Below are positions 1 to 10,310 of a DNA stretch of 64,000 bases, in pieces. The stretch spans positions 1,219,501-1,283,500 of the forward strand of contig JAJGOT010000099.1 of the NCBI GenBank assembly GCA_022457155.1. The letters are read 5' to 3'. The DNA comes from Cladopsammia gracilis (lineage: Eukaryota; Cnidaria; Anthozoa; Scleractinia; Dendrophylliidae). The notes beneath the pieces were generated by a model. The model was not told where the DNA came from, did no database searches, and saw only the letters and a list, made by a program, of their open reading frames with translations. A program made the translations under genes and the position numbers. Position 1 is the stretch's first letter. Each line of letters opens with the position of its first letter.

Positions 1-1348
1 GTTTCCTTCGGATGAAAGTTTACGCACTTACGTCAAACTGAATTTTGAACATACCAAAGTTATTAAGAACCTTACCTCAAAAAAAGAGAAACGAGTTCTA
101 GCCGAGCGTTGTTAAACTGATGAAATTGCGACTCGGTGTGACTGATTGGGACGTACATTGTAAAAACAGACATACGGTATGGCTGATGTGTATAGTGCCC
201 AAGCCGACAGCTTACTTATATTTTCAGGATTGACTACCACAAAAATTAATACCATAAACCACATCGTTCAATGCAGTTATATAGAAATCTTGGCTCTCTT
301 CGTTGTATGCAAAAGTCTTCACTGACCCCGGCTCTCAGCGTCCGGCTTGACGGTTGATGCTTGCTTAGTGAATGTTTCGCGAAGAATTGAATATACATGC
401 ATGTTTTCTGCCTAATTGACATCGTATTGTGGGATTCATAAAGGTCCTTGTTATGGGCTTTTGCCACCGTGAGGGCACTACTGAAACCAGTCAATAAAAC
501 TCTGTTGTACTCAGTATTTGAGATATTTGTATGAAGACTGTAGTAAACGTAAGGTCAGAATCGTCACAGCCATAGAAAGGCCATTGCATCATCAGCAGTA
601 CAGTTATATCTCAAATGCTTTACCTCAAGCTCTAGTACAGTAAGTTTTGATTTGTTTTTCTTATAACTGTAAAATAACTATTAAGAGAAGGCTTCATTTG
701 ACCCTTTCATTTCCTAATAGGAACGTAAACAAGCATGCATGAAAATCTCTAATTTCATTTGTAAACTGGTCAGAGTTTAATTTTCTCTATTTTCACAATG
801 ACCCAATATTAATTTGCATTAAGGCAGGATGTGACGTCACAATTATTTGCAGCTGGAACTCAATTCAATAAAAAGTTCCGCATCAGTGTTGAGACAACGT
901 CATAACCGCGTACAGAAAAACATTAAGTAACGGAAATATGAACTGAAAATGAAAGGATAATTTAGAAGCTAAGCTAGAAGAAGAAGTTTTTCCAGACTCA
1001 GTTTCTAGCGTGTGTTTTCACAAAGTTCTACTGGCCTAGTTCAGAACAGAACTATTTGTATTTTTAAATTGTTATTGTATTCTTTTTGTCTTTTATAAAA
1101 GATGAAACATTCAGGATCGTGTAGTGCGTTTCACTTGTTATGTTAAAATTACAATATTCCGCCTCATTACTTAACTAATTAAGAAACCAGCATGGAGAAT
1201 CTTGACGGTTTTTGGAACAAATTGGAATCCACGGATCATACATGAAGGTCTCCTTCATTTCTGCCAGAATGGGGCCTGGATTCCAAGTATTCCAACAGAG
1301 TTCTTCTAATCATATCAGTAAATTTACGGATTAATTCTACCGCTGAGA
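1..1348. other. No gene recognised
   Basis: I see no supported coding exon, RNA gene or clear mobile element here. A minus-strand open frame of 82 codons at 246-494 has no recognisable domain and no convincing splice context. The stretch is AT-rich and presumably lies 3' of the minus-strand gene at 1349. Confidence 0.5.
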
Positions 1349-1884
1349 TTAAACATCGTGAATTTTCTCGTATGAAGGAGGTTCAGATGGCGTGTTGTCC
1401 AAATTGAATCCCTGATTAACACACATAACACTACCACCTTGCAAACTTTCCTTATTGTTATTGCTGCTGACAGCTTCCTCGTATGAAGGTGGAACCATGT
1501 CGTTGCTCAGAGGAGGTTCTGCAGGAATCCAAATTTCGAAGTGATGAATGGAGGCCAGTTCAGCCAATTGATCATTTGAGCATTTGTCGGAAAGTTCTTG
1601 AGGCGTGTTCACAAATTCTTCGCCACTGGCAGTTGTAGTGCCTTCAGCAGTGGGATACAGATTTTGCCTTGAGCTCCAAACTGTTAGGAAAACAAGCAAC
1701 AATCCCCCGATAGTAATAACAACCGGACCAGCAATCTCGCAGCTCTTTAGTGAAGCAATGTGACCCACAACCGTCAAAAAACAGCCCACGATGACACAAA
1801 TAAGAGGCGTTATGCGAAGCAGCCGACTCGGCTGGGAAGCCTCTTTCGTTGTCCTATGGCGGTTGTGTTAACATTGTTCTCCAT
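1349..1884 (-). CDS. Small membrane protein with PPxY tail (two-TM cluster member 1)
   Basis: Minus-strand frame open from about 1849 to a TAA at 1349-1351. It encodes two hydrophobic segments (LICVIVGCFLTVVG, then IAGPVVITIGGLLLVFL) separated by a very short loop, followed by a polar tail of about 95 residues. The tail carries two PPSY motifs (PPSYEEA and, at the C terminus, PPSYEKIHDV). PPxY motifs are known ligands of WW domains such as those of NEDD4-family ubiquitin ligases, so a role in sorting or ubiquitination is an inference. The N terminus is unresolved. The membrane frame has no ATG. An ATG in strong context lies at 1882-1884, but its frame closes after about 24 codons. Either an acceptor AG near 1850 joins an upstream exon, or an indel separates ATG and body. 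No named family recognised. The two paralogue-like genes at 10895-14610 and 16569-16958 share the two-TM-plus-tail layout but not close sequence identity. Confidence 0.55.
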
Positions 1885-2535
1885 GGTTTGATTTTCCATA
1901 ATTCAGAGACGGGTAGCTGGCTCAGTATAGTCAGATTTTTGGGTTTTCGACGCTTGGCCTGTTTCTTCCAAGTCTGAATTTCCAAATTTACCAGGAGGAG
2001 TGACTATCAGTAACGAAAAGTGACCGTATTGTAATGGCACTACACCGCGTTTCACATGCACTCTAACTGCATACAACGCAAAGAATAGTAAAATATCTCT
2101 AACGTTGATTAGACAGTTAAACTGTTGCAGCATGGCCAGTAAAAATCAATGGAATAAACGTCGGTAGGCAGAACTTTAAAACATGCATGTCATTTTACAC
2201 AAATTACTATGGCTTGTCGACCTCGAACAAAGATTGACGGTTAGGAAATACGTCACACTTTAGTAAAGCCGTCATCTTGTTATTCAAGGATTCATTTGAA
2301 AATAGTTAAGCCTGTTTACTGAAATTAAATGTTGACTTCCTAGTGTTTGTGGTGGATGCACAACTCACAATTTTTATCCACCAATTTTTTACTCAAACTC
2401 CAGTTCATGGCGAGCATAATATAACTTTATTAGTTACTAACAGTTAATTTTGCTTATTGTTCTTGCCCACGATCATAAAAACAAAAACAGCACTTTGGGT
2501 GCCACTTAACGTTATCAGTCATACATCCCTAAGGT
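1885..2535. other. No gene recognised
   Basis: No supported gene. A minus-strand open frame at 1903-2133 begins with a true ATG and a hydrophobic stretch, but it has no recognisable motif and no supporting context. Confidence 0.4.
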
Positions 2536-2886
2536 TATAGAATGGTAAATTCGAGACTTTGCGAGACTGCGAGACCCTTGTTTAAAAATTCGAGACCGAG
2601 ACTTTAGCATTTCTATCAAATTCGAGCCCGAGACTTTACCTCTAAAAAATCCGAGGCCGAGGGGGACTCCAATTGCTGGAAAATGTCGAGCCGATAGTAC
2701 TAAAACAGCTTAAAACGTGACTGAAATTTCCAACGGAAGCTGAGATCTCCGAGATCCAAATTATCCAATTAAATTCGAGACTTCGAGACTTCGAAAATTA
2801 TAGCGAGCCCGAGATTTCAAATGCCGAGAATTCGAGACTCGGTGGATATTTTCCGACACGCATCATTTCCGATAGACCATTCTATA
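2536..2886. mobile_element. MITE-like element with TCGAGAC-type internal array
   Basis: An 11-bp perfect inverted repeat (TATAGAATGGT at 2536-2546, ACCATTCTATA at 2876-2886) bounds a 351-bp segment. Its interior is a degenerate array of CGAGAC/TTCGAGACC motifs. The TA at each end is compatible with a TA target duplication of Tc1/mariner type, but this is not proven. No coding capacity. Confidence 0.6.
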
Positions 2887-3045
2887 CCCCTATCCCTCAC
2901 TGCAGATGAAGACATTAGAAACTTAAAAGCGGCTTTGTACGCCCCCTGGTGGACCGTTTTGTTCCGATACAATTAGATTATGTTGATAAGGAACTGATGC
3001 AGTCAGAAAGGTTCTCGAAAACAGCCGAAAATTAGGCTCATCGAA

Positions 3046-3261
3046 TCAATTGTACCTGAGAGTTCTATACGAGAAATCTTCACAGTTTTCCGTACAAAAT
3101 CGAAGAGAAGTTTGCCGGGCCCACCCGCCGATTACTACTTTTTTTGAGAATCTTCTTTCCTCGGCCTCAACCGCACTCACGGTGAAGAAAGAAATCAACA
3201 AAACCACCAAACAAAAATTTCGGATAAAAACAAGAGCTTTTAAAATGATATCAGTCATCAT
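3046..3261 (-). CDS. Putative small secreted peptide or first exon of a secreted protein
   Basis: Open frame of 71 codons starting with ATG ATG at 3261. After a short polar start it has a hydrophobic core (FCLVVLLISFFTVSAVEA) that looks like a signal peptide, with a plausible cleavage after VEA and then a charged stretch (EERRFSKK). The frame contains GTAGTA right after FSKK, which could be a splice donor, so this may be exon 1 of a longer secreted protein. Otherwise the peptide ends after two cysteines and a tyrosine-rich tail. No family is recognised, and no neighbour supports a function. It could also be chance. Confidence 0.3.
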   Translation of the reverse strand: MMTDIILKALVFIRNFCLVVLLISFFTVSAVEAEERRFSKKVVIGGWARQTSLRFCTENCEDFSYRTLRYN

Positions 3262-4727
3262 TTTGCGTTCTGCTCAGTCGTGTCCCAAACAAGCTTTTAG
3301 CCAGCAGGGTGTCCAGGCGTCCTGTGGAAGCCCACTTTTTGACGAAATTCATGAAAATTGCACCTAATCCTTTAAACATTTATGATGGAAAATATCTTCT
3401 GGACGGCCACTTTTCAATTTCTGGCTAAAAGCCTGGTCCCAAATCAGTGCCAGTTTTGCAGAGTGATGGGAAACTTAGAATTCTTGTTACAAACAACGTA
3501 CGTTTTTAACTGAAAATATTTCTAACCTTTTCCGGAGATGACGATTAGAAAATGGCATTTATGGCTTCCCTTGACGCTTTTCTGTACATCCAAAAGGTTA
3601 ATGTGATAAATTAAAGGTACTGAATGAACTATAGTATGCATGCTTTCTGAACCATGAAGTACACAATAAAATTATAATTAAATGTGACTGAAGACGTGAG
3701 AGCCGAGGGAACAAATTCAATTTATTACTACGCTGGAACTGCGCTTTTGGATCTCTTACGGTGGTCAATTTAACTTAAAAATCAGTTGAACTAAAAGCCA
3801 AATTGTTTATTTCCCTGCCAACATGGCAGCACACCTTCGTACCACGTAACTAACCCCCTTTATTATACAGTTTGCGTAACTAGAGTAGAAAAATACGTAT
3901 TTCAGGCTTTGTCCCCGCCCTCGCGTGACTTCCACACCACAAAAACGCCAGTTATGCAGGCTATACTGTGTGCGCTAATTAGCCTGGGGCGAGGGTCTGC
4001 AAGGGACAATTCCTCTCGCGTGTCTCGCGCTCCGCGCTCGTTGTTCGCGCTTCGCGTTCGCGCCGCAGAGCCCGCTTGAGCACATTCGATAAGCACCTGT
4101 TGTGCAGGATTAGAGAATAGTTTCAAAAGAAACTGTGATGCTGCGTTGGTGGCGAAATGAAACTCGAAAATTTCGCATCAACTGACTTGATAAGTAAATT
4201 GACCACCGTACACCGAGTTATTTTTGTGAGCAAATCCACCAGCGGCGCTGGAAGTTCATTGGCCATAAGAATGGACGGCATTAACCTGGGTTCCGAGGGA
4301 AAGAGAAAATGCGGTAGACAAAATGAAATCTGACGCAGAACCGTAGAGAAGCATCAGGCTTTAAGCCGTGGAGCGAAGGCAGGTTGCACGTGTGACCGTG
4401 GGTGGTTTGATGTAAATGCTTTATACTTCTGGCCTCTTTAATAGTTAAGTTAACCTAGAGGGGATCTGGCTTAGACAAGGAAAACGTGCGAACTCAGCCT
4501 CCGGGTGTGGGCCAGGCGTCAAGCTAATCTGTCGCAGTAAAAAAGGGAAAATAACATTGCCAATAACTTAGCCAGAATGCAGTGGCAAATAAGCCTATCT
4601 CGCAGGCAACTTTGACCGAGACTGTTGCGTGGCGTAGAAGATTCTCCGGCCCATTTCCCTCCATGGAGATAAAGAAATAAGTCAAGTAAGTCATACGATG
4701 CCCGATTTAGGGTGTAAGGCCTGATTC

Positions 4728-4806
4728 ACACGTGCGACGCAAATGCAAATGCTAATGTAAGCGCAAACGCAAGCGACGTTCACACGTGGAACGCAAACGC
4801 AAGGAA
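4728..4806. repeat. Degenerate ACGCAAA repeat cluster
   Basis: Several imperfect copies of a GACGCAAAyGCAAAyGC motif follow TTCACACGTG. This looks like one end of a TIR element with internal short repeats. The other end was not identified. Confidence 0.4.
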
Positions 4807-4892
4807 CGTGAAAGCTCCATTGTATATCCAATACAATACGGTCGCTCATAGTGTATCTGGTACTACTAATATTCTATGGTATTCTATTGTAT

Positions 4893-5074
4893 AGACCCTA
4901 TTCATAAATGGCGGCCTATTTATTTATTCTTTTATATTCATGCTATTCAGCCCAACTAGCCTCATTTTAGAGCAAAATTTATTTTTAATTTTGCACATGC
5001 TAACGAGGCTAGTTGGGCTGACTAGCATGAATATAAAAGAATAATAAACTGGCCGCCATTTATGAATAGGGTCT
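4893..5074. mobile_element. Foldback element with 7-bp target duplication
   Basis: Long inverted arms (AGACCCTATTCATAAATGG.. and its complement, then a second matching block around GCCCAACTAGCCTC) form a near-palindrome of 182 bp. The arms are flanked by a perfect 7-bp direct repeat ATTGTAT at 4886-4892 and 5075-5081. This is a MITE-type foldback insertion without coding sequence. Confidence 0.75.
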
Positions 5075-5279
5075 ATTGTATTGTCGTTCTTTTGTGTTCT
5101 AATATTCTATTGTTTTAACAAAAAAAATAAAGTGTTACCCCTAAATCGCGCATGGTATAAAGTAAAGTCATTGATTCAAACGCAGCTCTTTTGTTTAAGG
5201 CGTTGCGGCTGCTTCTGTTTTTAGGGCTGGGAGCTATTGTTTCTGTTGTTTGTTGTATTGTTCTCTTGAAAGGTATTGA

Positions 5280-5430
5280 ACCAATGGTGCGAGACCTGAC
5301 GAGAGCATCGCTCAATTTAAAGGCTGACGTTTCAAGCGATTTGCTCTGACGAAGGGATAACGTTCGAAACGTCCGTTTTCGAATCATTTGCCGGTGGCCA
5401 ATTTACTCATCAACTCCGGTTAATAATAAC
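5280..5430. repeat. Penelope-like element tail remnant
   Basis: Contains a self-complementary hairpin region (GACGTTTCAAGCGATTTGCTCTGACGAAGGG..CGTTCGAAACGTC) followed by a GGTGGCCAATTTAC motif. The same arrangement is found at 45040-45185, so it is a dispersed repeat. The hairpin resembles the 3' region of Penelope-like elements (family-level inference). Confidence 0.45.
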
Positions 5431-5867
5431 ACTTAATGACTGGTCTCGAGGGAAACAGTGAATTTTGTAGAATCTCGATGTTTCGTCGAGGGAGAAATGA
5501 TCGAGATTCGAGGGAAACAAAATTCAATGTTTCCCGAGGGATCAGTGGTTAAGTGATTTGTTATATAGCAACACAAACACAACACAACACAGTTTGAAAA
5601 ACGCGCCGAGCACTCGAGTTAAACATCAATCGCATCATAATCATGCCACCTTTTGTCACGGTCTGAGAAGAGAAGAGAGCGGGGCAGTACGCAGCTCTTA
5701 CAAGGTCTTCTCTGATTTGCTGAGAAAACAATACAACAAACACAACAATGGACCCTAGCCCTGAAAACAATAGAGCTGCGTGATATACAGGTCCAATGAA
5801 ACAAGAGGCTACCCGTAGCCTATACTCGTACCAGTAATGTACGTTACTCGCGGGAAACACTTACGTA

Positions 5868-6275
5868 ACACAACAACAAGCAAATAAAACCAAAATTAGT
5901 TTCGCTTCTACTTGCATGCGTGCGTATTCTCGTACCCAGAAATGTCCCAGATCTAATGCGATGCACAAATAAGAGACGAAAACAAAAAGAATAAAATGAA
6001 AAACGGAGAGCAAACTTTACCTCGTTGCCGTATTCGTCACGAGTAAACAGCAACAAACAATAAAACCCAAATTTGTTTCGCTTTGCTTGCAAAACGACGC
6101 CGTTTACACCGAATCCCAAGTACCGTGGGCTCAAAATTTCTTGCAGTGCATGCGTGCGTATTCTCGTACCCAGATCTAACACAATGCACAAAAGTAGATA
6201 CGAAAACACGGAGAAAAACAAGGAGAAAAATGGAGGCCAACCCTTAACTCGTTACCGTACCGGCACGAGTAATTA
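5868..6275. repeat. Diverged tandem duplication, unit about 180-230 bp
   Basis: Two copies share AAAACCCAAATTTGTTTCGCTT-type and TGCATGCGTGCGTATTCTCG-type blocks (at about 5880 and 6060, and at 5912 and 6147). The second copy has an extra block of about 53 bp. Overlapping open frames on both strands here are by-products of the repeat. Confidence 0.5.
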
Positions 6276-6919
6276 GAGGTTGTTGAGAGCTGCGTGGTAT
6301 CTGAAGAGAGACATGAACAATACCAAGTGCGATGTGTACAAATGGTTATTAATAAATACATGAGACCCCCGACTGCACTCTTATATTTCGAAGGAATGGG
6401 GAAAGTTATGACTTTAATAAGCAGTGTGGAGAGGCTAATAACAACCAATAATAAATACTTAACATGGTTACATAGCTAAGGTTACATTCCCCTTACTAAA
6501 ACGAGACACGTTACTAAGTACCTAACTAATTACAAATAAAATCCTTGTTGAACATAACAAGCAATTCGTAAATTTTTCTTTGCAAGATTTCCCGAGTCTA
6601 TCTAGCAACATTCAGAGAAATTTCATTGGTTCATATCCCACATTTTGTTTTTACACATCCATGCAAGTTGAAATGACCCTGTGAGCAAAGCGTTCTAACT
6701 AACTGGCACATATAACAGTGGTCAAAACACATCTGCTCACAAGATGAAGCTACAAAATTGATATAAATACTTATATTTAGCCCATATGCAGGCATGCCCC
6801 TTTAACTAGGCCCAGCTCGATTGTATGACATTTTTGTATAGATTAGTCTCCATGTAGTAGGGCACTTGTGTCGAAAGCACTTGAAGGGATAGATGAGAGG
6901 ACCCTACAGGCGATCAGAG

Positions 6920-7110
6920 ACCTTATTGAGACTTATATAACGTTATGTCAACACTTGGAATTTTATTTTCAATAAATTTTTGTGTAAAAAAGAAAGTTTA
7001 AAATCCCCTCCCTCAGGATTGAACCTGTGACCTTAGCTAGGCTTAGAGCCTACACTTCCAGACTCCTACACAACCAGAGTACCACCTGGCTTCTCGACTA
7101 GTTCAGGCCT
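6920..7110 (-). repeat. tRNA-derived SINE, copy 1
   Basis: On the minus strand a perfect Pol III B-box (GGTTCAATCC, + positions 7016-7025) is preceded by tRNA-like sequence. A tail with TTTTATTTTCAATAAATTTTT is shared with the copy at 7425-7600. It is not an intact tRNA gene because the acceptor stem and anticodon arm are not recognisable. Confidence 0.55.
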
Positions 7111-7424
7111 TACTGCTAACCTTAACATACTTGTCCAATACTCTGACAAATTTATGCATAGCATTGTACTGTAATACATTGTGCTGCATTGTGCCGTTCT
7201 AGAATGTATTGTTAAACTATTGTTATCGTCATATAATAGAATGCAATGCTATGCATATTTTGTCCGGGTATTGGACAATCCTTGACCTTAACTGAAAGCT
7301 AACCAACTAATCCATTATTTACGTTATGTAATTCTCAATAAGGTGTCCAAATTCCTGTCCCTTCAAGTGTCCTCCCACGGTCGTGACTAGAATGGATACT
7401 CCAACATCAGGTTGGATCACCTCG

Positions 7425-7600
7425 GACACTTATTGAGAATTATATAACATAATGTCGACACTTAGAATTTATTTTCAATAAATTTTTAAGTGTAAAAAAG
7501 AAAATCTAAAATCCCCACTCAGGATTGAACCTGTGACCTCAGCTTGGCTTAGGCTTACATAGCCTACCATACTACTGTATCACCTAGCTTCTCGGGTTGC
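7425..7600 (-). repeat. tRNA-derived SINE, copy 2
   Basis: Same organisation as the copy 500 bp upstream: a minus-strand B-box GGTTCAATCC at + 7522-7531, an A-box-like GATACAGTAGTATGG near + 7575, and the shared TTATTTTCAATAAATTTTT flank. Flanking blocks (GTCCAACCTGATTTTGG and its complement) suggest the pair is part of a larger repeat. Confidence 0.55.
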
Positions 7601-8093
7601 TTAGTTCTAAAATTAACTATATAAACTGCTGCCCCTAACCTCAACTGAAAGCTAACCAGTTACTCCGTTATATAAGTCTCAATAAGGTGTCCAACCTGAT
7701 TTTGGAGTATTCATTCTAGTCACCACCGTCCTCCCACTTGTGCTCTGGGCTTAACGTTTTGAAACTCAAATAAAATTATCATTAAAAGTTGGATATTTTA
7801 AAGAATGTTTCTCTCAGTAATTTTAGCCTTATTTTCATGCAGCCATTTTGTATCTCATCTTCTCACCTCACATTAAATGCAAATGTTTCATACCAACTTA
7901 TCAACTATAAAAAATCAATAAATACAATAACATATTAATATTTCTTAGCTATAATGTATTGCATAAATAAAAAAGTTGGATAGGCAACATTTTACAGAAT
8001 GTTTCTTTCAGTTATCTTTACCTACAGTAATTTTCATGCCACAATTTTTTATCTCATCTTTTCTGACATTCTGTGCAAATGTTTAATACCAAC

Positions 8094-8095
<2 letters not shown>

Positions 8096-8135
<40 letters not shown>
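8096..8135. repeat. (TAA)n microsatellite
   Basis: About 13 uninterrupted AAT/TAA trinucleotide units. It gives a run of isoleucine codons in the minus-strand frame, which is not a gene. Confidence 0.9.
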
Positions 8136-8138
<3 letters not shown>

Positions 8139-8361
8139 GCAATACCATAATAATAATACCAAAACATAATAATTTTATAATACTCTGTCACTTCTACAGA
8201 AAAAAGCTGCTGCAGCAGTAGACAACTGTGAGATGTCAAAAACCCAAGAATGGCTTTGCGAAGAATTATTTGTTTACATGTACATTGTACTTTTCTTGCG
8301 GTTTCATCTTAAATCTGATTGGAAGTTATTGACAGTCAAAATCAAATCACACCAAGATAGT

Positions 8362-8521
8362 TACCGTAAATGATTGAATTAGCGTCCAGGGTGCTTATTT
8401 AATTTTCTGAATCGAGAGGGGTCTTATTAGAGGACCACTTATTAGGAGGGGGCACTAATTCGAAGGTGGGTTCTTAATTGAAGCTGAGCACTTGTTCGAG
8501 CATTTACGGTACATGTTATTT
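8362..8521. mobile_element. Short TIR element (MITE-like)
   Basis: An 11-bp perfect inverted repeat, TACCGTAAATG at 8362-8372 and CATTTACGGTA at 8511-8521, encloses 160 bp. Degenerate internal repeats resemble CTTATTAGAGG, CTTATTAGGAGG and TTCTTAATTGAAG. Same architecture (TIRs plus internal array) as the other small elements here. Confidence 0.55.
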
Positions 8522-10238
8522 GCAAGAAGTTGTGACTCTTAAATACACCAAAACAGTTAAATATCATGTGGAATATAGTCATACCAGTAACCCTAAATTT
8601 ATATCACTGAATTCATGAAGTATTTTTAGTCATTCTCATCCAACAGGTTTTGGAGAATTTTTCAGCCTGTAAAAAGGACAAGAAATCAATAATTATTATA
8701 CCTTGTAGTCACTATCTGTCTTCTCATTGGCTAAGAGCCTACAGTTAATTCTGGAAATCAGCTCACCCTACAGATTATTCACAATCTGCTAGCAGATTAG
8801 TGAATAATTTGAACAGTGTGCACACAATGCATGATTTCAAAGAGCAATGTCAAGTTCACGGATGGTGAATTCTATTCTTGTTGGAACATAATAAACTGTG
8901 TTCTGTGTGACAGTACGTTTGCCGTTATTTTCTTTAAAACCGAATGAATAATAAAAAAATTATTAGATTTGGTTTTTGTGATATCCAGAATAATCAAGGT
9001 CAAGTTAAGTGTTATCAGCCGAAGCCAAAAGCTAAAGGTGAGAACACTTACCTTAACCCAGATTATTCCAGATATCTCAAAAACCTCATCCAATAATAAG
9101 CCATTTTCATATTTAAAATTCCTGCTGAATTCAAACACCAATGACACATTGATACAGGGTTGGACTTGACCTGATGTAAAATATTCACAAATACTGGCAG
9201 AAGGTGCGTGAAATTTTATAATTAAACAATAGACAAAGCTGTAAACAGGTCATCCTCTCGCCTGAATTTGTGAATTTATCACTTCAGATTGAGGCTAACC
9301 CTGTAAAAATGCATCTTCAGTGCTTTAGTTCAGCAACCATAGCGAATTTGAAACTGGACTATTGTTTAATAACAAGAAATTGGGTGTGAAACTACAAATG
9401 TCATTTAAAGTTGGCACACACAAGGCAAAGTAGACACAGCAGCTACTGGTAGTTGTGGCATCCGAGTCACTTTGTGTTAAATACATGTACCCATTTTCAT
9501 CAAAAAAAATCTTGTCAAGGTGATCAAAATTTGGTTGCCATGATTACTGCATGAATTGAAACTTGTTTAAATTGGAGAACTGCGGTGACTTATCACTGCA
9601 GTCTCCTGTGTGTATACTGCTATGGAACTAGTCGCTGGCACCAATAATTATCAAAGCCCAAATCAAACTGTCCCTGCAACAAGTTCTATGTACTGCTCAT
9701 AAGACTAGTTTTTGCGACCACATAAAAGAAAAAAAATAGATATAAATATTATATTAAAAAGGAAATCAGTTTCCCCCCCCCCCCCCCCCCCCTTCCCGGG
9801 ATTGAACACAATTACAAATTTTACAAGTTTTCGTAGGCTTGCAAAAAATAATAATTAGCTCAAGCTAGCTCAATGATTTTTCTTATTTACTTGATTATAC
9901 AAAATTGAAACGGTGGTTTACTTCAACAGAAAGGAGAGGCTCATTTAAAATCATTAGTTTAATAAACCAGTAATATATATATATTAAAAAAAATGTAACA
10001 TTCACTAATAATAGTGTATGTTAACAAAACTGGACCATTGCTTTTGAGTAACTTCTGTTCAGCAAATATGTCTTAAATTGGCTTTTGAAAGTAACATCAA
10101 ATTGGTGACATACATGTAGTCGCTTTGAGAGAAGAAGTCATCATAACAGAATAAAAAAATTATTATGTAACAATATTTTTCCAATGCCATAAACAGGGCA
10201 TCTGATACACTGTAGGATGCGGAAAAAAATGTAAAAAT
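8522..10238. other. No gene recognised
   Basis: AT-rich sequence with a C20 homopolymer at 9773-9792 and no supported exon. Short open frames at 8872-9169 on both strands overlap each other and have no recognisable motif. Confidence 0.5.
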
Positions 10239-10310
10239 ATGCAGAATATTATGCGAGAAAATGCATCGATTATGCGGAAAACACACTCAATTATGCGGAA
10301 ATTTAAAGTG
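10239..10310. repeat. ATTATGCGGAAA short-repeat array
   Basis: Four imperfect copies of ATTATGCGnGAAAA in about 70 bp. The open frame through them is repeat-driven. Probably the subterminal part of a TIR element whose ends I could not fix. Confidence 0.45.

Noticed and set aside
5844..6448. Overlapping minus-strand frames of 67-125 codons
   Set aside because: They lie on the diverged tandem repeat, overlap on both strands and show no domain.
7010..7100. Possible tRNA gene on the minus strand
   Set aside because: Good B-box, but no foldable acceptor stem or anticodon loop. Better explained as a tRNA-derived SINE.
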